64,000 nucleotides of DNA. Origin: Clostridiales bacterium (lineage in GTDB: Bacteria; Bacillota; Clostridia; Christensenellales; Aristaeellaceae). The stretch lies in contig SVHA01000004.1 of the NCBI GenBank assembly GCA_015056085.1, positions 62,001 to 126,000 on the forward strand, in the 5' to 3' direction. Both the position numbers and the translations under genes were made by a program. Under the pieces are notes generated by a model. The model saw only the letters and a list, made by a program, of their open reading frames with translations. It did not search any database and was not told where the DNA came from. Below are positions 47,168 through 56,158 of the stretch, piece after piece. How positions within the stretch are numbered: position 1 is the stretch's first letter; each line of letters begins with the position of its first letter.

Positions 47168-47617
47168 TCAAACTTGGCGCAACAACTCGCCGTGGTGCAT
47201 CGCCTCTTCAGCGGCGATGGCACGGAAGACGTCGGCTACGTTGGCGTTCTGGCAGAGATCGGCGTACTTGAGATAGGTTTCCACCGCCTGCTGCTCGCTG
47301 TCAGCGGCGTAGGCATACAGGCCCTTCACGCTGCTCAGGGCGTCCTTGCGGGCCATGTCCATCACACCGCCCTGGAACAACACATCAGCACCCATGGCCT
47401 GCAGGAGCATCTGCTCCGTGGCGGCGTCGCAGGGGAATTCCCGCTGCATGGCGCTGAATCGGGCAAAGTGCTCCTGCTCCTGGGCGAGAATCTCCTTCAG
47501 GGCGGCAATCACCTGCTCGTCCTTTGTCAGCATCAGCGCCCGCTCGTAGACCCGGATCGCCCGGCGCTCCATTTCCACCGCCACGCACAGCGCTTCGTGC
47601 TCGTTGCGAATGACCAT
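47168..47617 (-). CDS. ferritin-like (rubrerythrin-type) di-iron domain protein
   Basis: 149 aa, four-helix bundle pattern with Glu/His pairs: EHEALCVAVEMERRAIRVYE (helix 1), EILAQEQEHFARF with ExxH (helix 2), YAADSEQQAVETYLKYAD (helix 3), AIAAEEAMHHGELL with ExxH (helix 4). There is no C-terminal rubredoxin domain. The likely role is peroxide handling or iron storage in an anaerobe. Confidence 0.82.
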   Translation of the reverse strand: MVIRNEHEALCVAVEMERRAIRVYERALMLTKDEQVIAALKEILAQEQEHFARFSAMQREFPCDAATEQMLLQAMGADVLFQGGVMDMARKDALSSVKGLYAYAADSEQQAVETYLKYADLCQNANVADVFRAIAAEEAMHHGELLRQV

Positions 47618-47664
47618 TTTCCTCTTCCGCCTCCTTCAGCGTTGTTCACAGGGTTTTCAACAAG

Positions 47665-47812
47665 TTATCCACTGTTTTGTGGACTTATCCACATGGTTAT
47701 CCACACACCCTGCCGACTTGTCCACTTGTCATGTTGATTTTGGGTGATATTTCCGCTGTTTTCGTCATGTTTCAGTGGGATGTTATCCACAATGTCCACA
47801 AGATTATCCACA
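47665..47812 (+). other. DnaA-box cluster
   Basis: Perfect TTATCCACA at 47685-47693, 47697-47705, 47783-47791 and 47804-47812, plus TTATCCACT at 47665-47673, all on the plus strand in about 150 bp. The 274-bp gap (47618-47891) between the ferritin-like and DUF1858 genes is otherwise empty, apart from an inverted repeat GGCTCCT/AGGAGCC at about 47848-47882. Confidence 0.75.
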
Positions 47813-47891
47813 GGCTGCTGCGGACAAAATTTTCGCAGTTACACAAATGGCTCCTCCCCGTCATCAGCCGGAAAGGAGCCATCAGATGCCA

Positions 47892-48095
47892 TCAGGCGTT
47901 TTCAGCAAACCATTCGTTGAGCTGGTGAACCAGTTCATCCACGTTTGCGCCGTGAGCCATGCAGGCGTCTTCCAGGGATTCAGCCGTGGCGTGGGGGCAA
48001 TAGAGGCAATGCATACCGAACTCCATGAAGATCTTCGCGCTGCCCTGATTAGCCCGGAGCACTTCGCCGATGGTGGTGGTCTTATCAATATTCAT
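47892..48095 (-). CDS. DUF1858 domain protein (hybrid cluster-associated redox disulphide type)
   Basis: 67 aa. TTTIGEVLRANQGSAKIFMEFGMHCLYCPHATAESL is the DUF1858 core, with CLYC as the redox or metal-binding pair. The family is found alone or fused with hybrid-cluster proteins. Length is normal. ATG 48095 follows AAAGGAAAG; a longer frame to 48149 starts in the upstream gap. Confidence 0.85.
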   Translation of the reverse strand: MNIDKTTTIGEVLRANQGSAKIFMEFGMHCLYCPHATAESLEDACMAHGANVDELVHQLNEWFAENA

Positions 48096-48213
48096 AGGGA
48101 TTCTTTCCTTTCTGTCAGTGAAAGTGACTACAGGAACATGATACGCCAAAGACCGTTGAATGTCAAGTGTTTCTGAACGTAAACAGAGCCGGGAAAACCT
48201 TCCCGGCCCTTGT

Positions 48214-49086
48214 TTATTCGCCCATATCCACGGGCATATCCGTCTCGATGAAGGGGTCGTGGCCTTCGTATCCGCCCAGGTCGATGCGCTCGTCCTGTTC
48301 GGGGGCGGCCAAATCCATTTCCGCCGCCAGATGCACGGTCATGAAGCCCTCGTCGTCCATTTCCACCAGGATGTTCTCGCCGGGAGCCGTCATGGGCAGA
48401 ATCTCCGTCTGCCGGCAGCGATTGGCCCGAGCATATTCCCTGACGATGTCTTCCCGCATCCAGAAGTGCATGGGAATCATCAGCTTGGGCTTGACGGCCA
48501 GCATGAAATAATTGGCGCCGGCGTCAAAGAGCATCCCCTGCCGGGGGTCGGTGGGGAAGAAAGCCACATCCACATTTTCGTGGGAGATGGGTTCCACGGC
48601 GTTGCGGAAATCCCTGTCCGCCAGTTCGATCTCTGCGGCGGTGGATTCTTCCCGCCAGTGCCAGAAATTCAGGTCGCCGGCGTGGAACACGTTGGTGCCC
48701 GCCACATCCACCAGGAAGGACACGCCCAAATCGGTGGAATCAAAGGCGGTGACAGTCAGTCCATCAGACAAATCCGCCTTGTCGCCGGGGGCGAGGATGA
48801 CGCCTTCGGGGCGGTCGGGGTCAGTGGGGAGATCCGCCGCATAAATGTAGCGGATGCCGGGATGATCCTGCCAGGTGAAAATCACCGGGTCGAGATGATC
48901 AGGATGTTCGTGGCTGACAAAGACGTACACCTTGCTGAAATGGTTCAGCGTTTCCCGGGTGATGCGCTTGTCCTCCGGCAGTTCTTCCTTTTCGCCCAGC
49001 CAGTAGTCGAAAATCAGCAGCACATCTTCCCACTTCACGGAGAATCCGCTGTGGTAGTAGTATGTAATCTGCAACTGTTGACTCAA
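48214..49086 (-). CDS. metallo-beta-lactamase fold hydrolase
   Basis: 290 aa. YYYHSGFSVKWEDVLLIFDYW at the N-terminus, VSHEHPDHLDP with the HxHxDH zinc motif, and FHAGDLNFWHW with the downstream metal-binding Asp. A similar family without known substrate (YhfI/UlaG-like). The start is a TTG at 49086 with GGAGGTG 7 nt upstream; the 15-codon extension to 49131 has no ribosome binding site. Acidic C-terminal tail. Confidence 0.83.
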   Translation of the reverse strand: MSQQLQITYYYHSGFSVKWEDVLLIFDYWLGEKEELPEDKRITRETLNHFSKVYVFVSHEHPDHLDPVIFTWQDHPGIRYIYAADLPTDPDRPEGVILAPGDKADLSDGLTVTAFDSTDLGVSFLVDVAGTNVFHAGDLNFWHWREESTAAEIELADRDFRNAVEPISHENVDVAFFPTDPRQGMLFDAGANYFMLAVKPKLMIPMHFWMREDIVREYARANRCRQTEILPMTAPGENILVEMDDEGFMTVHLAAEMDLAAPEQDERIDLGGYEGHDPFIETDMPVDMGE

Positions 49087-49331
49087 GAATGAGCACCTCC
49101 ATGCGGCGGATTGACCGCCTTGATGATTCACGCACGGCTCCGTGACGCCGCTGCGAAAAATATTTCAAACCGCTTGCCAGAGGCAACCGGCACCTGCTTT
49201 TGCTCATCCTCTGTATTATGCCACACAAAACCCCCATTTGTCAAATTTTATCTAAAATTTAGGTGTAAAAAACCATTTTTCTCTGATTTTTCACTATTTT
49301 TCGACAGGTCATCCCCACTTTAATAACTATA

Positions 49332-50144
49332 TCACAGCCGGTAGAGGGTCTTTTTCCGCCGGCAGTAGGACGCCTGATACTTGCCGCCGATGCTCCTGAG
49401 GAACTCCTTAGCCCGCTCAATACCCTGATAATTGTCCTGCACACAGTGGCTGTCGCTCCCCAGAGTGAACTGCTCGCCGCCCAGTTCCACGTAGCGCCTA
49501 AGGATGGTGGGGTCAGGAATCAACTCACCCATCGCCCGGTAGCCGGAGGTGTTGACTTCAATGCACTTGTCGTGGTCAATGACGTACTTCAGCAGCGCAT
49601 CGAAGGCGTCGGGGGCGTCTTCATACCGCAGAGGGCGCTCATGACCCGTATAGGCAGAGAATTTCGCCACATAGCCGATATGGGCCACACTGTCGAAGTC
49701 GCCGAAGTTCATCACGGACTCTGCCTTGGCCTCGGCGTATTCCCGGTAGGCTGCATTTCTCGACCTTCCGGTGAAGTACCTTAGCTTATCGTAGGGATCC
49801 ACACCGTTGACCAGATGCAGGCTCAGCAGATGAAAGTCCAGATCCAGTTCTGAAAGCAGTTTCAGCGTTTCCTGCCTAAAAGGCGGATTATCGCCGATCT
49901 CCACACCGGCCTGCACCTTCAGGTTGGGATACATCTGGTTCATCCGGGCGATTTCCATCTTGTACACGTCCCACAGGGGCTGCACGTCCACGCCCTCGGT
50001 GGGATGACCGGGCTCAATGTGCTCCGTCAGGCAGATTTCTTCCACGCCCTGCAGCACCATGGATTCGCACAGGTCTTCCACGCTCTGACGGCCGTCAGAG
50101 GAGTGAAACGTATGCAGATGATAGTCCATGCGGCGTTGTTCCAC
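49332..50144 (-). CDS. PHP domain phosphoesterase (histidinol-phosphatase-like)
   Basis: 270 aa. MDYHLHTFHSSDG has the HxH metal site, LTEHI and LLSLHLVNG the next ligands, and GSDSHCVQDNY the last GSDxH. This set fits HisK-type histidinol phosphatase, but no his genes are nearby, so the substrate is open. I prefer the GTG at 50144, 8 nt after AAGGAG; ATG 50129 is the alternative. The start region overlaps a parS site. Confidence 0.83.
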   Translation of the reverse strand: MEQRRMDYHLHTFHSSDGRQSVEDLCESMVLQGVEEICLTEHIEPGHPTEGVDVQPLWDVYKMEIARMNQMYPNLKVQAGVEIGDNPPFRQETLKLLSELDLDFHLLSLHLVNGVDPYDKLRYFTGRSRNAAYREYAEAKAESVMNFGDFDSVAHIGYVAKFSAYTGHERPLRYEDAPDAFDALLKYVIDHDKCIEVNTSGYRAMGELIPDPTILRRYVELGGEQFTLGSDSHCVQDNYQGIERAKEFLRSIGGKYQASYCRRKKTLYRL

Positions 50145-50152
50145 GTGAAACA
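50137..50152 (+). other. parS site
   Basis: TGTTCCACGTGAAACA matches the parS consensus TGTTNCACGTGAAACA at all fixed positions. It covers the start codon of the PHP gene on the opposite strand. Confidence 0.85.
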
Positions 50153-50188
50153 CTCCTTTTTTTCGCTGAATTTGCTGATTTTGCTCCT

Positions 50189-53100
50189 TTACAGGCGGCT
50201 TTCCACCTCATAGGCTTTGCCGGTGGTCAGGGCATAGAGCCAGCGCTGCTTCACTTTTTTGCCGGTGATGATCTCCACCGCCTTGCCGTACCAGGAAATC
50301 TGCATGGCGTAGCGTTCCACAAAGGCCGCTTCATCCTCGATGCGGTCCGTTTTGTAATCCAGCACCACCCAGCCGTCATTTTCCATAAAGGCGCAGTCGA
50401 TGACGCCCTGGAGGTAGGTTTCTTCGCCGGACAGGGGCAGGGTGAAGGTCCATTCCCGGCGGATGGCAGTGCTATTCAGCAGCCGTTGACCGAGGCTTGA
50501 TGCAAAGAAGGCTGCCATTTTTCCGGCGGAAAGGGCCAGCAGGTCTTCCCCGGTGAAAATGCCCTCTTCGCACATTCTGTGCAGTTCCCGGCGCACCTTT
50601 TCCGGCAGGAGGGACGGATCGCCCCGCATTTGAGCCAGATTGATCAGCGACAGCGCCCGGTGCATCAGCGTACCCCGCTGGGCGCCGGTGAGGTGCTTTT
50701 CCTCCATGAAGGCCGGGCAGGCAGGCAGATCCGCCAGCCGGAAACCCGTCATCATAGCGGCCTCGTCCCGCTTTTCCTCCGCCGTTTCCTCCTGGGGCAG
50801 GGGCATCCCGACGGGGGTCTGCTGCTCCTTCACCAATGCGGTGACGGAGGTCTTGAGGGGCTTGATTTTTTCAGGAGCAGGAGCGTCTGTCCAGTCTGGG
50901 AAAGCGTCTGTCCCAGGGCGGCGGACGGTGTCCATCACCCACTGTTCCAGGTTGTGGATAACTTCATTTTTATCCACATTTTCTCTGTCCACATTACCGA
51001 AAAGCCAGCAATTCCAAGGCTTTTCGCCCTGTGGATAAGTTGTTGATAAGTTGGGGATTTCTTTTCTTTGCACCACTTGCATGATCCAGTCCATCATGCT
51101 GCCGGCCTTGAACACGGCATAATCAGAAGCGGAAAGAGACCATACGCCCCGGCGCTTCATGGGCACGGAGCCGATGAGATATAGCCTCTCCCTGGCTCTG
51201 GTCATGGCCACATAAAGGAGCCTTGCCCGCTCCGCTTTTTCATCCAGTTTGCGCTGAATGTCGAAGGCTTCGTCCGCCATGGTGCGGCGGCGAATATTCA
51301 GGCTGCGGTTGATGTAAGGCAGCGACACGCCCAGGGTGCTGTGGGCGCACAGGTCGCCCGTCTGCCCCCTGTGGAGCTGTCCGCCCAGCTGCAGGCAGAA
51401 CACCACGGGGAATTCCAGACCCTTTGACTTGTGCATGGTCATGATGCGCACGAGGTTTTCGTTTTCGCCCAGAATCTTGGCGCTGCGCTTGTCCTCTGCC
51501 TGCTGTTGCTGGCCTGCCAGGTCCAGGAAGCCCGACAGGGTGCAGCCGCCGTTGTCTTCATATTCAGCGGCCCTCTGGCACAAAAGCCGCAGGTTCGCCT
51601 GACGCATTTCACCCTTGGGCAGAGCGCCGCAGGCCGCATAAAACCCGGATTCGTGCAGAAGCTGCCACACAAAGTCGGAAATCCGCCGCGTCTGGGCGTC
51701 AAAGTGCCAGTCGTCCAGCTGTTTTTGCACCTGGCGGCACCTTTCACCCAGAGGGGTATCCTCTTCGCAGCAGACTTCAAAAGCCTCATAGAAGGGAATG
51801 CCCCGGCCCCGCTTGCACAGGCGGATGTTGGCCAGATCGCCGTCCGTCATGCTGAAGGGAATGGTTTTCAGCGCTGCCATCAGGTGAATATCCTGTAAGG
51901 GGTTGTCAATCACCCGCAGAAGGGACGTCACCGTGACGATTTCCGGCAGGTCAAAATAATTGTCCGAGCCGTCAAAATACACGGGAATGCCCTGTTCACC
52001 CAGCATTTCCACCATTTTTCCCGCCACGCCGGCCACTTTCGGCAGCAGAATCACCATATCACGGTAGGTGTAGTTGCGTTTTTCCCCCGGATAGGGCGTT
52101 TGCAGCAGTTCCCGGATTTTCCTGACCGTCAGGTTGATTTCAGCGGTGACGGCGTCGGTTTTCAGTTCGTCGTCGTCCGTTTCCGTGTCAATGACGTCAA
52201 TTTCCACCGGCACACCTTCGGGGTTGTCCCGCCCGGTGATCAGTTCATCCTCCGGCAGATAGTCCAGTTCCGTCACGTTGGGGCGCATCAGCAGCCGGAA
52301 CACCCGGTTGGTGGCGTCCAGCACAGGATCCGCCGAGCGGAAGTTCTTCTGCAGGAAGATGCGGCGGCAGGGTGCGTCCTCTTCATCGGAGAAAGTGCGC
52401 ATCCTGTGCAGGAACTTGGTGGGATCAGCCAGCCGGAAGCGATAAATGGACTGCTTCACGTCGCCCACCATGAACAGGCAGCTTTTTTCCCCGTGAATCG
52501 CCTGCAAAATGGCGTCCTGAATGGCAGAAACGTCTTGACATTCGTCCACGAAGATGTGGTCGAAACTCTCCTGCATCACAAGGCGCTCGTTGTCCCTTTG
52601 CAGGATGGAATAGGTCATCTGTTCCAGGTCGTTAAAGTCCACCACGTTCTTCTGCTTTTTGTATAGGAAGAAATTCTGGTGGATTTCCGTGATGAGACGC
52701 TGCAATCCCCGCAGATGCCGGGCGATTTGCGCCATTTCCCGGGGCGTTTTGTCCACCGACAGGCACACATACTGCTGCAGTTTTTCAATCAGCGTTTTGA
52801 TTTGCTTGCGCAGGTCGTTATACTGCTTCTGCCACTCTTTCTGCTCCAGCGACAGCCCCCGGCACGTCACGGCCCGACCCAGCGTGGTGGTCAGCAGCCC
52901 TTCGGTGAAACATTGCAGAGATTCTTCCCGCATATCCAGCAGTTTCTGATACACCTCGCCGTCCTTTTCCCAGGTTTCCCGCAGGTCTTCCACGGCGTTT
53001 TGCTCCGAAAACAGCCCTTTCTGAGCCGTCAGCAGGTCGCCCATGCCTTCAATTTGCCGGGCGGCTTCCCGCTGCAGCACCGTGTACCAGGGATGCTGGT

Positions 53101-53683
53101 CAAAAGGCGTTGTTTCCAGCAGATGGATGTGGTGTTCCAGCCAATCAAAGGGAGACGGCATAGACATCATGAAGGCGTAGAGATTGGAAGCAATATCCCG
53201 GATTTTCGGCTGATCAAAAGCGTCGGCGAAATCAAGGAAGTTTTCGTCGTCGCCTTCCAGCAGATCATTCATGGCGTCGCAGAAGGCCAGCTCAAACAAG
53301 GCTTTGCGGTCATTTTCCTCGCAAATCCTGAAAAGGGGGTCTATATTCGCCGTCTGAAAGTGATTTCTGAGCACTTTCTGGCAGAAAGCATGGATGGTGG
53401 AGATTTCGCAGGATTCCAGTTCATCCAGGGCCCGGCCCATGGTTTCAGGGGCGGAGACAGCCTCCTTCGTCAGGCGCTCGGTGAGGCGCTGGCGCATTTC
53501 CCCGGCGGCGGCCTTGGTAAAGGTAACAATCAGCATCCTGTCCAGGGAATGCCCCTCTTTGATCAGGGTGATGATGCGCTCGATGAGCACCGCCGTCTTT
53601 CCGGAACCGGCAGCTGCGCTGACGAGAATGGTATGGTTGCGGGCGCTGATGGCCTGCTGCTGTTGCGGCGTCCAAATCGGCAT
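50189..53683 (-). CDS. addA: AddA subunit of AddAB helicase-nuclease
   Basis: 1164 aa. Walker A SAAAGSGKTAVLIERI near residue 21, HIFVDECQDVSAIQD (UvrD motif II) and MTMHKSKGLEFPVVF (motif V) mark an SF1 helicase; the C-terminal nuclease contains GVIDCAFMENDGWVVLDYKTDR with the conserved metal and Lys residues. It processes DNA double-strand ends to the Chi sequence with AddB, which is not in this window. ATG 53683 has AGGAGG 8 nt upstream; the longer frame to 53800 begins inside a parS site. DnaA boxes lie within the coding sequence at 50953-51049. Confidence 0.95.
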   Translation of the reverse strand: MPIWTPQQQQAISARNHTILVSAAAGSGKTAVLIERIITLIKEGHSLDRMLIVTFTKAAAGEMRQRLTERLTKEAVSAPETMGRALDELESCEISTIHAFCQKVLRNHFQTANIDPLFRICEENDRKALFELAFCDAMNDLLEGDDENFLDFADAFDQPKIRDIASNLYAFMMSMPSPFDWLEHHIHLLETTPFDQHPWYTVLQREAARQIEGMGDLLTAQKGLFSEQNAVEDLRETWEKDGEVYQKLLDMREESLQCFTEGLLTTTLGRAVTCRGLSLEQKEWQKQYNDLRKQIKTLIEKLQQYVCLSVDKTPREMAQIARHLRGLQRLITEIHQNFFLYKKQKNVVDFNDLEQMTYSILQRDNERLVMQESFDHIFVDECQDVSAIQDAILQAIHGEKSCLFMVGDVKQSIYRFRLADPTKFLHRMRTFSDEEDAPCRRIFLQKNFRSADPVLDATNRVFRLLMRPNVTELDYLPEDELITGRDNPEGVPVEIDVIDTETDDDELKTDAVTAEINLTVRKIRELLQTPYPGEKRNYTYRDMVILLPKVAGVAGKMVEMLGEQGIPVYFDGSDNYFDLPEIVTVTSLLRVIDNPLQDIHLMAALKTIPFSMTDGDLANIRLCKRGRGIPFYEAFEVCCEEDTPLGERCRQVQKQLDDWHFDAQTRRISDFVWQLLHESGFYAACGALPKGEMRQANLRLLCQRAAEYEDNGGCTLSGFLDLAGQQQQAEDKRSAKILGENENLVRIMTMHKSKGLEFPVVFCLQLGGQLHRGQTGDLCAHSTLGVSLPYINRSLNIRRRTMADEAFDIQRKLDEKAERARLLYVAMTRARERLYLIGSVPMKRRGVWSLSASDYAVFKAGSMMDWIMQVVQRKEIPNLSTTYPQGEKPWNCWLFGNVDRENVDKNEVIHNLEQWVMDTVRRPGTDAFPDWTDAPAPEKIKPLKTSVTALVKEQQTPVGMPLPQEETAEEKRDEAAMMTGFRLADLPACPAFMEEKHLTGAQRGTLMHRALSLINLAQMRGDPSLLPEKVRRELHRMCEEGIFTGEDLLALSAGKMAAFFASSLGQRLLNSTAIRREWTFTLPLSGEETYLQGVIDCAFMENDGWVVLDYKTDRIEDEAAFVERYAMQISWYGKAVEIITGKKVKQRWLYALTTGKAYEVESRL
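50953..51049. other. DnaA boxes inside addA
   Basis: TGTGGATAA at 50953-50961, TTATCCACA at 50970-50978, TGTGGATAA at 51030-51038 and 8/9 TGTTGATAA at 51041-51049. All are in the addA coding sequence, encoding part of NVDRENVDKNEVIHNLEQ and the preceding loop. Confidence 0.6.
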
Positions 53684-53768
53684 CTGCAGTTCCTCCTGTC
53701 GTTTCGTCCATTGTACCACAAAACGGCAATTTATGAAACCCCCGGAGATCTGATGGAACAATGTCAAC

Positions 53769-53791
53769 AAAAAATCCCGGCATGGCCGGGA
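53769..53791 (-). terminator. terminator of recF
   Basis: Minus-strand arms TCCCGGC and GCCGGGA (53775-53791) with a 3-nt loop, then TTTTTT (53769-53774). Confidence 0.88.
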
Positions 53792-53792
53792 A

Positions 53793-53808
53793 TGTTTCAC
53801 GTGAAACA
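53793..53808 (+). other. parS site
   Basis: TGTTTCACGTGAAACA is a perfect palindromic parS, 3 bp before the recF stop and next to its terminator. It is 3.6 kb from the other site. Confidence 0.92.
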
Positions 53809-53811
53809 GTG

Positions 53812-54981
53812 TTATATGAAATCAATGTCGTCCATAGACTCCTTTTCCACCTGTTCGCCGGCGGAAACCTCTTGAATACGGGCGGTGCCTTTGTCCGTCA
53901 TGGAGACGCGGTAACTGCGCTTTTCCCGGCAGCCTTCCAGGTCGGATTCATCCGTGCAGGTGATGAAGGTCTGCACGCCGCTGATTTCCCCCAGCAGGCG
54001 GGTGCGGCGGGTCATGTCCAGTTCGCTCATCACGTCATCCAGCAGCAAAATGGGCGATTCGCCCGTTTCCCGGCGGAAAATTTCCAGCTGAGCCAGTTTC
54101 ATACTCAGCGCCGCTGTGCGGATCTGCCCCTGGGAAGCAAACACTTTCATTTCCCTGCCGGAAAGCCACAGGGAAATATCCTCCCGATGGACGCCGAAGG
54201 TGCTGCTGCCCCGGAAAATGTCATCCTTGCGGCGACTTTTCAGCACTGAAAGGAGAATTTGGTCTGTGTGTTCGTCTGATTGCACGCAGCAGTCGTAGGT
54301 CATGGAGAAGGTTTCCTTCTTCCGGCCGCTGATGGAGGCGTAGATTTTCGCTGCTTCCTGTCCCAACAGGGCGATATACTTGCGCCGGAGGGGAATGATC
54401 ACCGCTGCGTGGCGGGCCATGGCGGATTCAAAGGCTTCCAGCATGGAATCATCCGCCTGACCCGTCTTTTTTGCTTCCCGCAAAAGGGCGTTGCGCTGCT
54501 CCAGCGCTTTTGAATACTGCTGCAGTGCCACAAAATACCCGGTGGACAACTGGCTGAGCATCATGTCGATGTAGCGCCGGCGCACCGAGGGACCTTCCTT
54601 CACCAGCATCAGGTCTTCAGGCGAGAAAATGACGCACTGCACATGGCCCATCAGGTCGGAGAGGCGCCCTGCCCGCTTGCGGTTGATGAACACCGCCTTT
54701 TTCTTGGGGTCTTCAGGCGTCAGTTTCACGGCGATGTCCGTGCGGATGCCGTTTTTCCGCAGCGTCACCCCCGCAAAACCCGCCTGCCCTTGCTTGTTGA
54801 CCACTTCCCGGTCCAGGGAGGTTCGGTGGCTGCGGCCCAGGGCGCAATAGTGGATGGCTTCCAGCAGGTTGGTCTTGCCCGAGCCGTTCTGCCCCAGGAA
54901 GATATTCACGCCGGGATGAGGGGACAGCGTCAGCTCATCGTAGTTGCGAAAATCTTTTAATTTTAATATTTCTATAATCAT
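53812..54981 (-). CDS. recF: DNA replication and repair protein RecF
   Basis: 389 aa SMC-like ATPase: GQNGSGKTNLLEAI (Walker A, residues 30-38), SLKLAQLEIF-type signature helix and LLLDDVMSELDMTRR (Walker B/D-loop). It loads RecA at gaps with RecO and RecR. It lies 61 bp downstream of dnaN, separated by a terminator. The small S4 protein YaaA often between dnaN and recF is absent. GAGG 5-6 nt before the ATG. Confidence 0.95.
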   Translation of the reverse strand: MIIEILKLKDFRNYDELTLSPHPGVNIFLGQNGSGKTNLLEAIHYCALGRSHRTSLDREVVNKQGQAGFAGVTLRKNGIRTDIAVKLTPEDPKKKAVFINRKRAGRLSDLMGHVQCVIFSPEDLMLVKEGPSVRRRYIDMMLSQLSTGYFVALQQYSKALEQRNALLREAKKTGQADDSMLEAFESAMARHAAVIIPLRRKYIALLGQEAAKIYASISGRKKETFSMTYDCCVQSDEHTDQILLSVLKSRRKDDIFRGSSTFGVHREDISLWLSGREMKVFASQGQIRTAALSMKLAQLEIFRRETGESPILLLDDVMSELDMTRRTRLLGEISGVQTFITCTDESDLEGCREKRSYRVSMTDKGTARIQEVSAGEQVEKESMDDIDFI

Positions 54982-55000
54982 CTAAACCTCTGCCCCAGGT

Positions 55001-55029
55001 AAAAACAGGGCCGGCAAGCGCCAGCCCTG
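55001..55029 (-). terminator. terminator between dnaN and recF
   Basis: Minus-strand arms CAGGGCTGGC and GCCGGCCCTG with loop GCTT, then TTTTT (55001-55005). One G-T pair. Confidence 0.82.
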
Positions 55030-55042
55030 AAAAGTGTGATTA

Positions 55043-56158
55043 TTACTGGAAGACACGCACCGGCAGGATCAGGTACAGATACTGGTCGCCGGAACGGGGC
55101 GTCACCACACAGGGGCTGACATTGGTGTTGAACTTCATGCACAGGTCTTCATCGCTGATATTGCGGATGACGTCGGCGATATACTTGGCGTTGAAGGCAA
55201 TATCGATGGGATCGCCGGAGATGATGGCGTCCATTTCCTCATGGACGTCGCCCAGTTCAGCGTTGGAGGTGATGGACAGGGTGTTGCCTGCAAAGGACAG
55301 GCGCACCAGATTATTCTTGCCTTCACGGGCCATGAGGGAGGCGCGGTCGATAGCATTCTGCATTTCCAGGCGGTTGGCGCTGGCCTGGGTGCGGAAAGCA
55401 GGCGGCAGAATCTTTCGGTAATCGATGTAATCGCCGGCCAGCAGCACGGTAGACAGGCGGGTGTTGCCGAAGGTGGCCTGCATCCTGGTCTTGTCAAAGA
55501 GCAGTTCGCAGCGGTCTTCTTCATCCAGCAGGATCTTGCTCAGTTCACTGAGCACCCGGCCGGGGATGACGGCCTTGAGCAGTTCCTTGTTTTCCGGCAG
55601 GTCAAAGGGCTGATACACCTTCTGAATGGCCAGGCGGAAGCCGTCCAATGCCACCAGACGGGCCTCGCAGCGGTCCACTTCCAGCAGGCAGCCGGTGAGA
55701 ATCTGGCGGCTTTCATCCGTGGCAATGGCGAAGACCACCCGGGAGATCATGTCCTTGAGCTGATTTTGCGGAATGCGGATGTTGACGCCGGAATTCACCT
55801 GGGCCATTTCCGGATATTCCGCCGGATTCATGCCCGCCAGGTTGCTCTTGGAGGACATACAGGAGATGGACGCACCAAAGTTGCTGCCCACCTTGATGTT
55901 CACCGTGCCGCCGGGGAGCTTGCGCACCAGTTCGGCAAAGAGTTTGCCGGGCAGAACGGCACGGCCGGGCTCCGTCACCTGGGCGGTGAGGGTGGATTCA
56001 ATGGACAGAGAGCCGTCGGAGCAGGTCAGCACCACAGTGCTGTCTTCCGCCTCGATGAGCACGCCTTCGAGAATCTGCTTGGCAGGGCGTGCCGCCAGCG
56101 CGCGGGTGACAGTATTCAGACCATCCAGCAGGTCCTGGGCATTCATAGAGAAAATCAT
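55043..56158 (-). CDS. dnaN: DNA polymerase III beta sliding clamp
   Basis: 371 aa. The three clamp domains can be followed: MIFSMNAQDLLDGLNTVTRAL at the N-terminus, KLFAELVRKLPGG, FRLAIQKVYQPF in domain 2 and the C-terminal YLYLILPVRVFQ, which fits the clamp end. Length is normal. GGGAGG 8 nt before ATG. In most Bacillota dnaN follows dnaA; here the neighbour upstream is a long gap with origin-like features. Confidence 0.97.
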   Translation of the reverse strand: MIFSMNAQDLLDGLNTVTRALAARPAKQILEGVLIEAEDSTVVLTCSDGSLSIESTLTAQVTEPGRAVLPGKLFAELVRKLPGGTVNIKVGSNFGASISCMSSKSNLAGMNPAEYPEMAQVNSGVNIRIPQNQLKDMISRVVFAIATDESRQILTGCLLEVDRCEARLVALDGFRLAIQKVYQPFDLPENKELLKAVIPGRVLSELSKILLDEEDRCELLFDKTRMQATFGNTRLSTVLLAGDYIDYRKILPPAFRTQASANRLEMQNAIDRASLMAREGKNNLVRLSFAGNTLSITSNAELGDVHEEMDAIISGDPIDIAFNAKYIADVIRNISDEDLCMKFNTNVSPCVVTPRSGDQYLYLILPVRVFQ

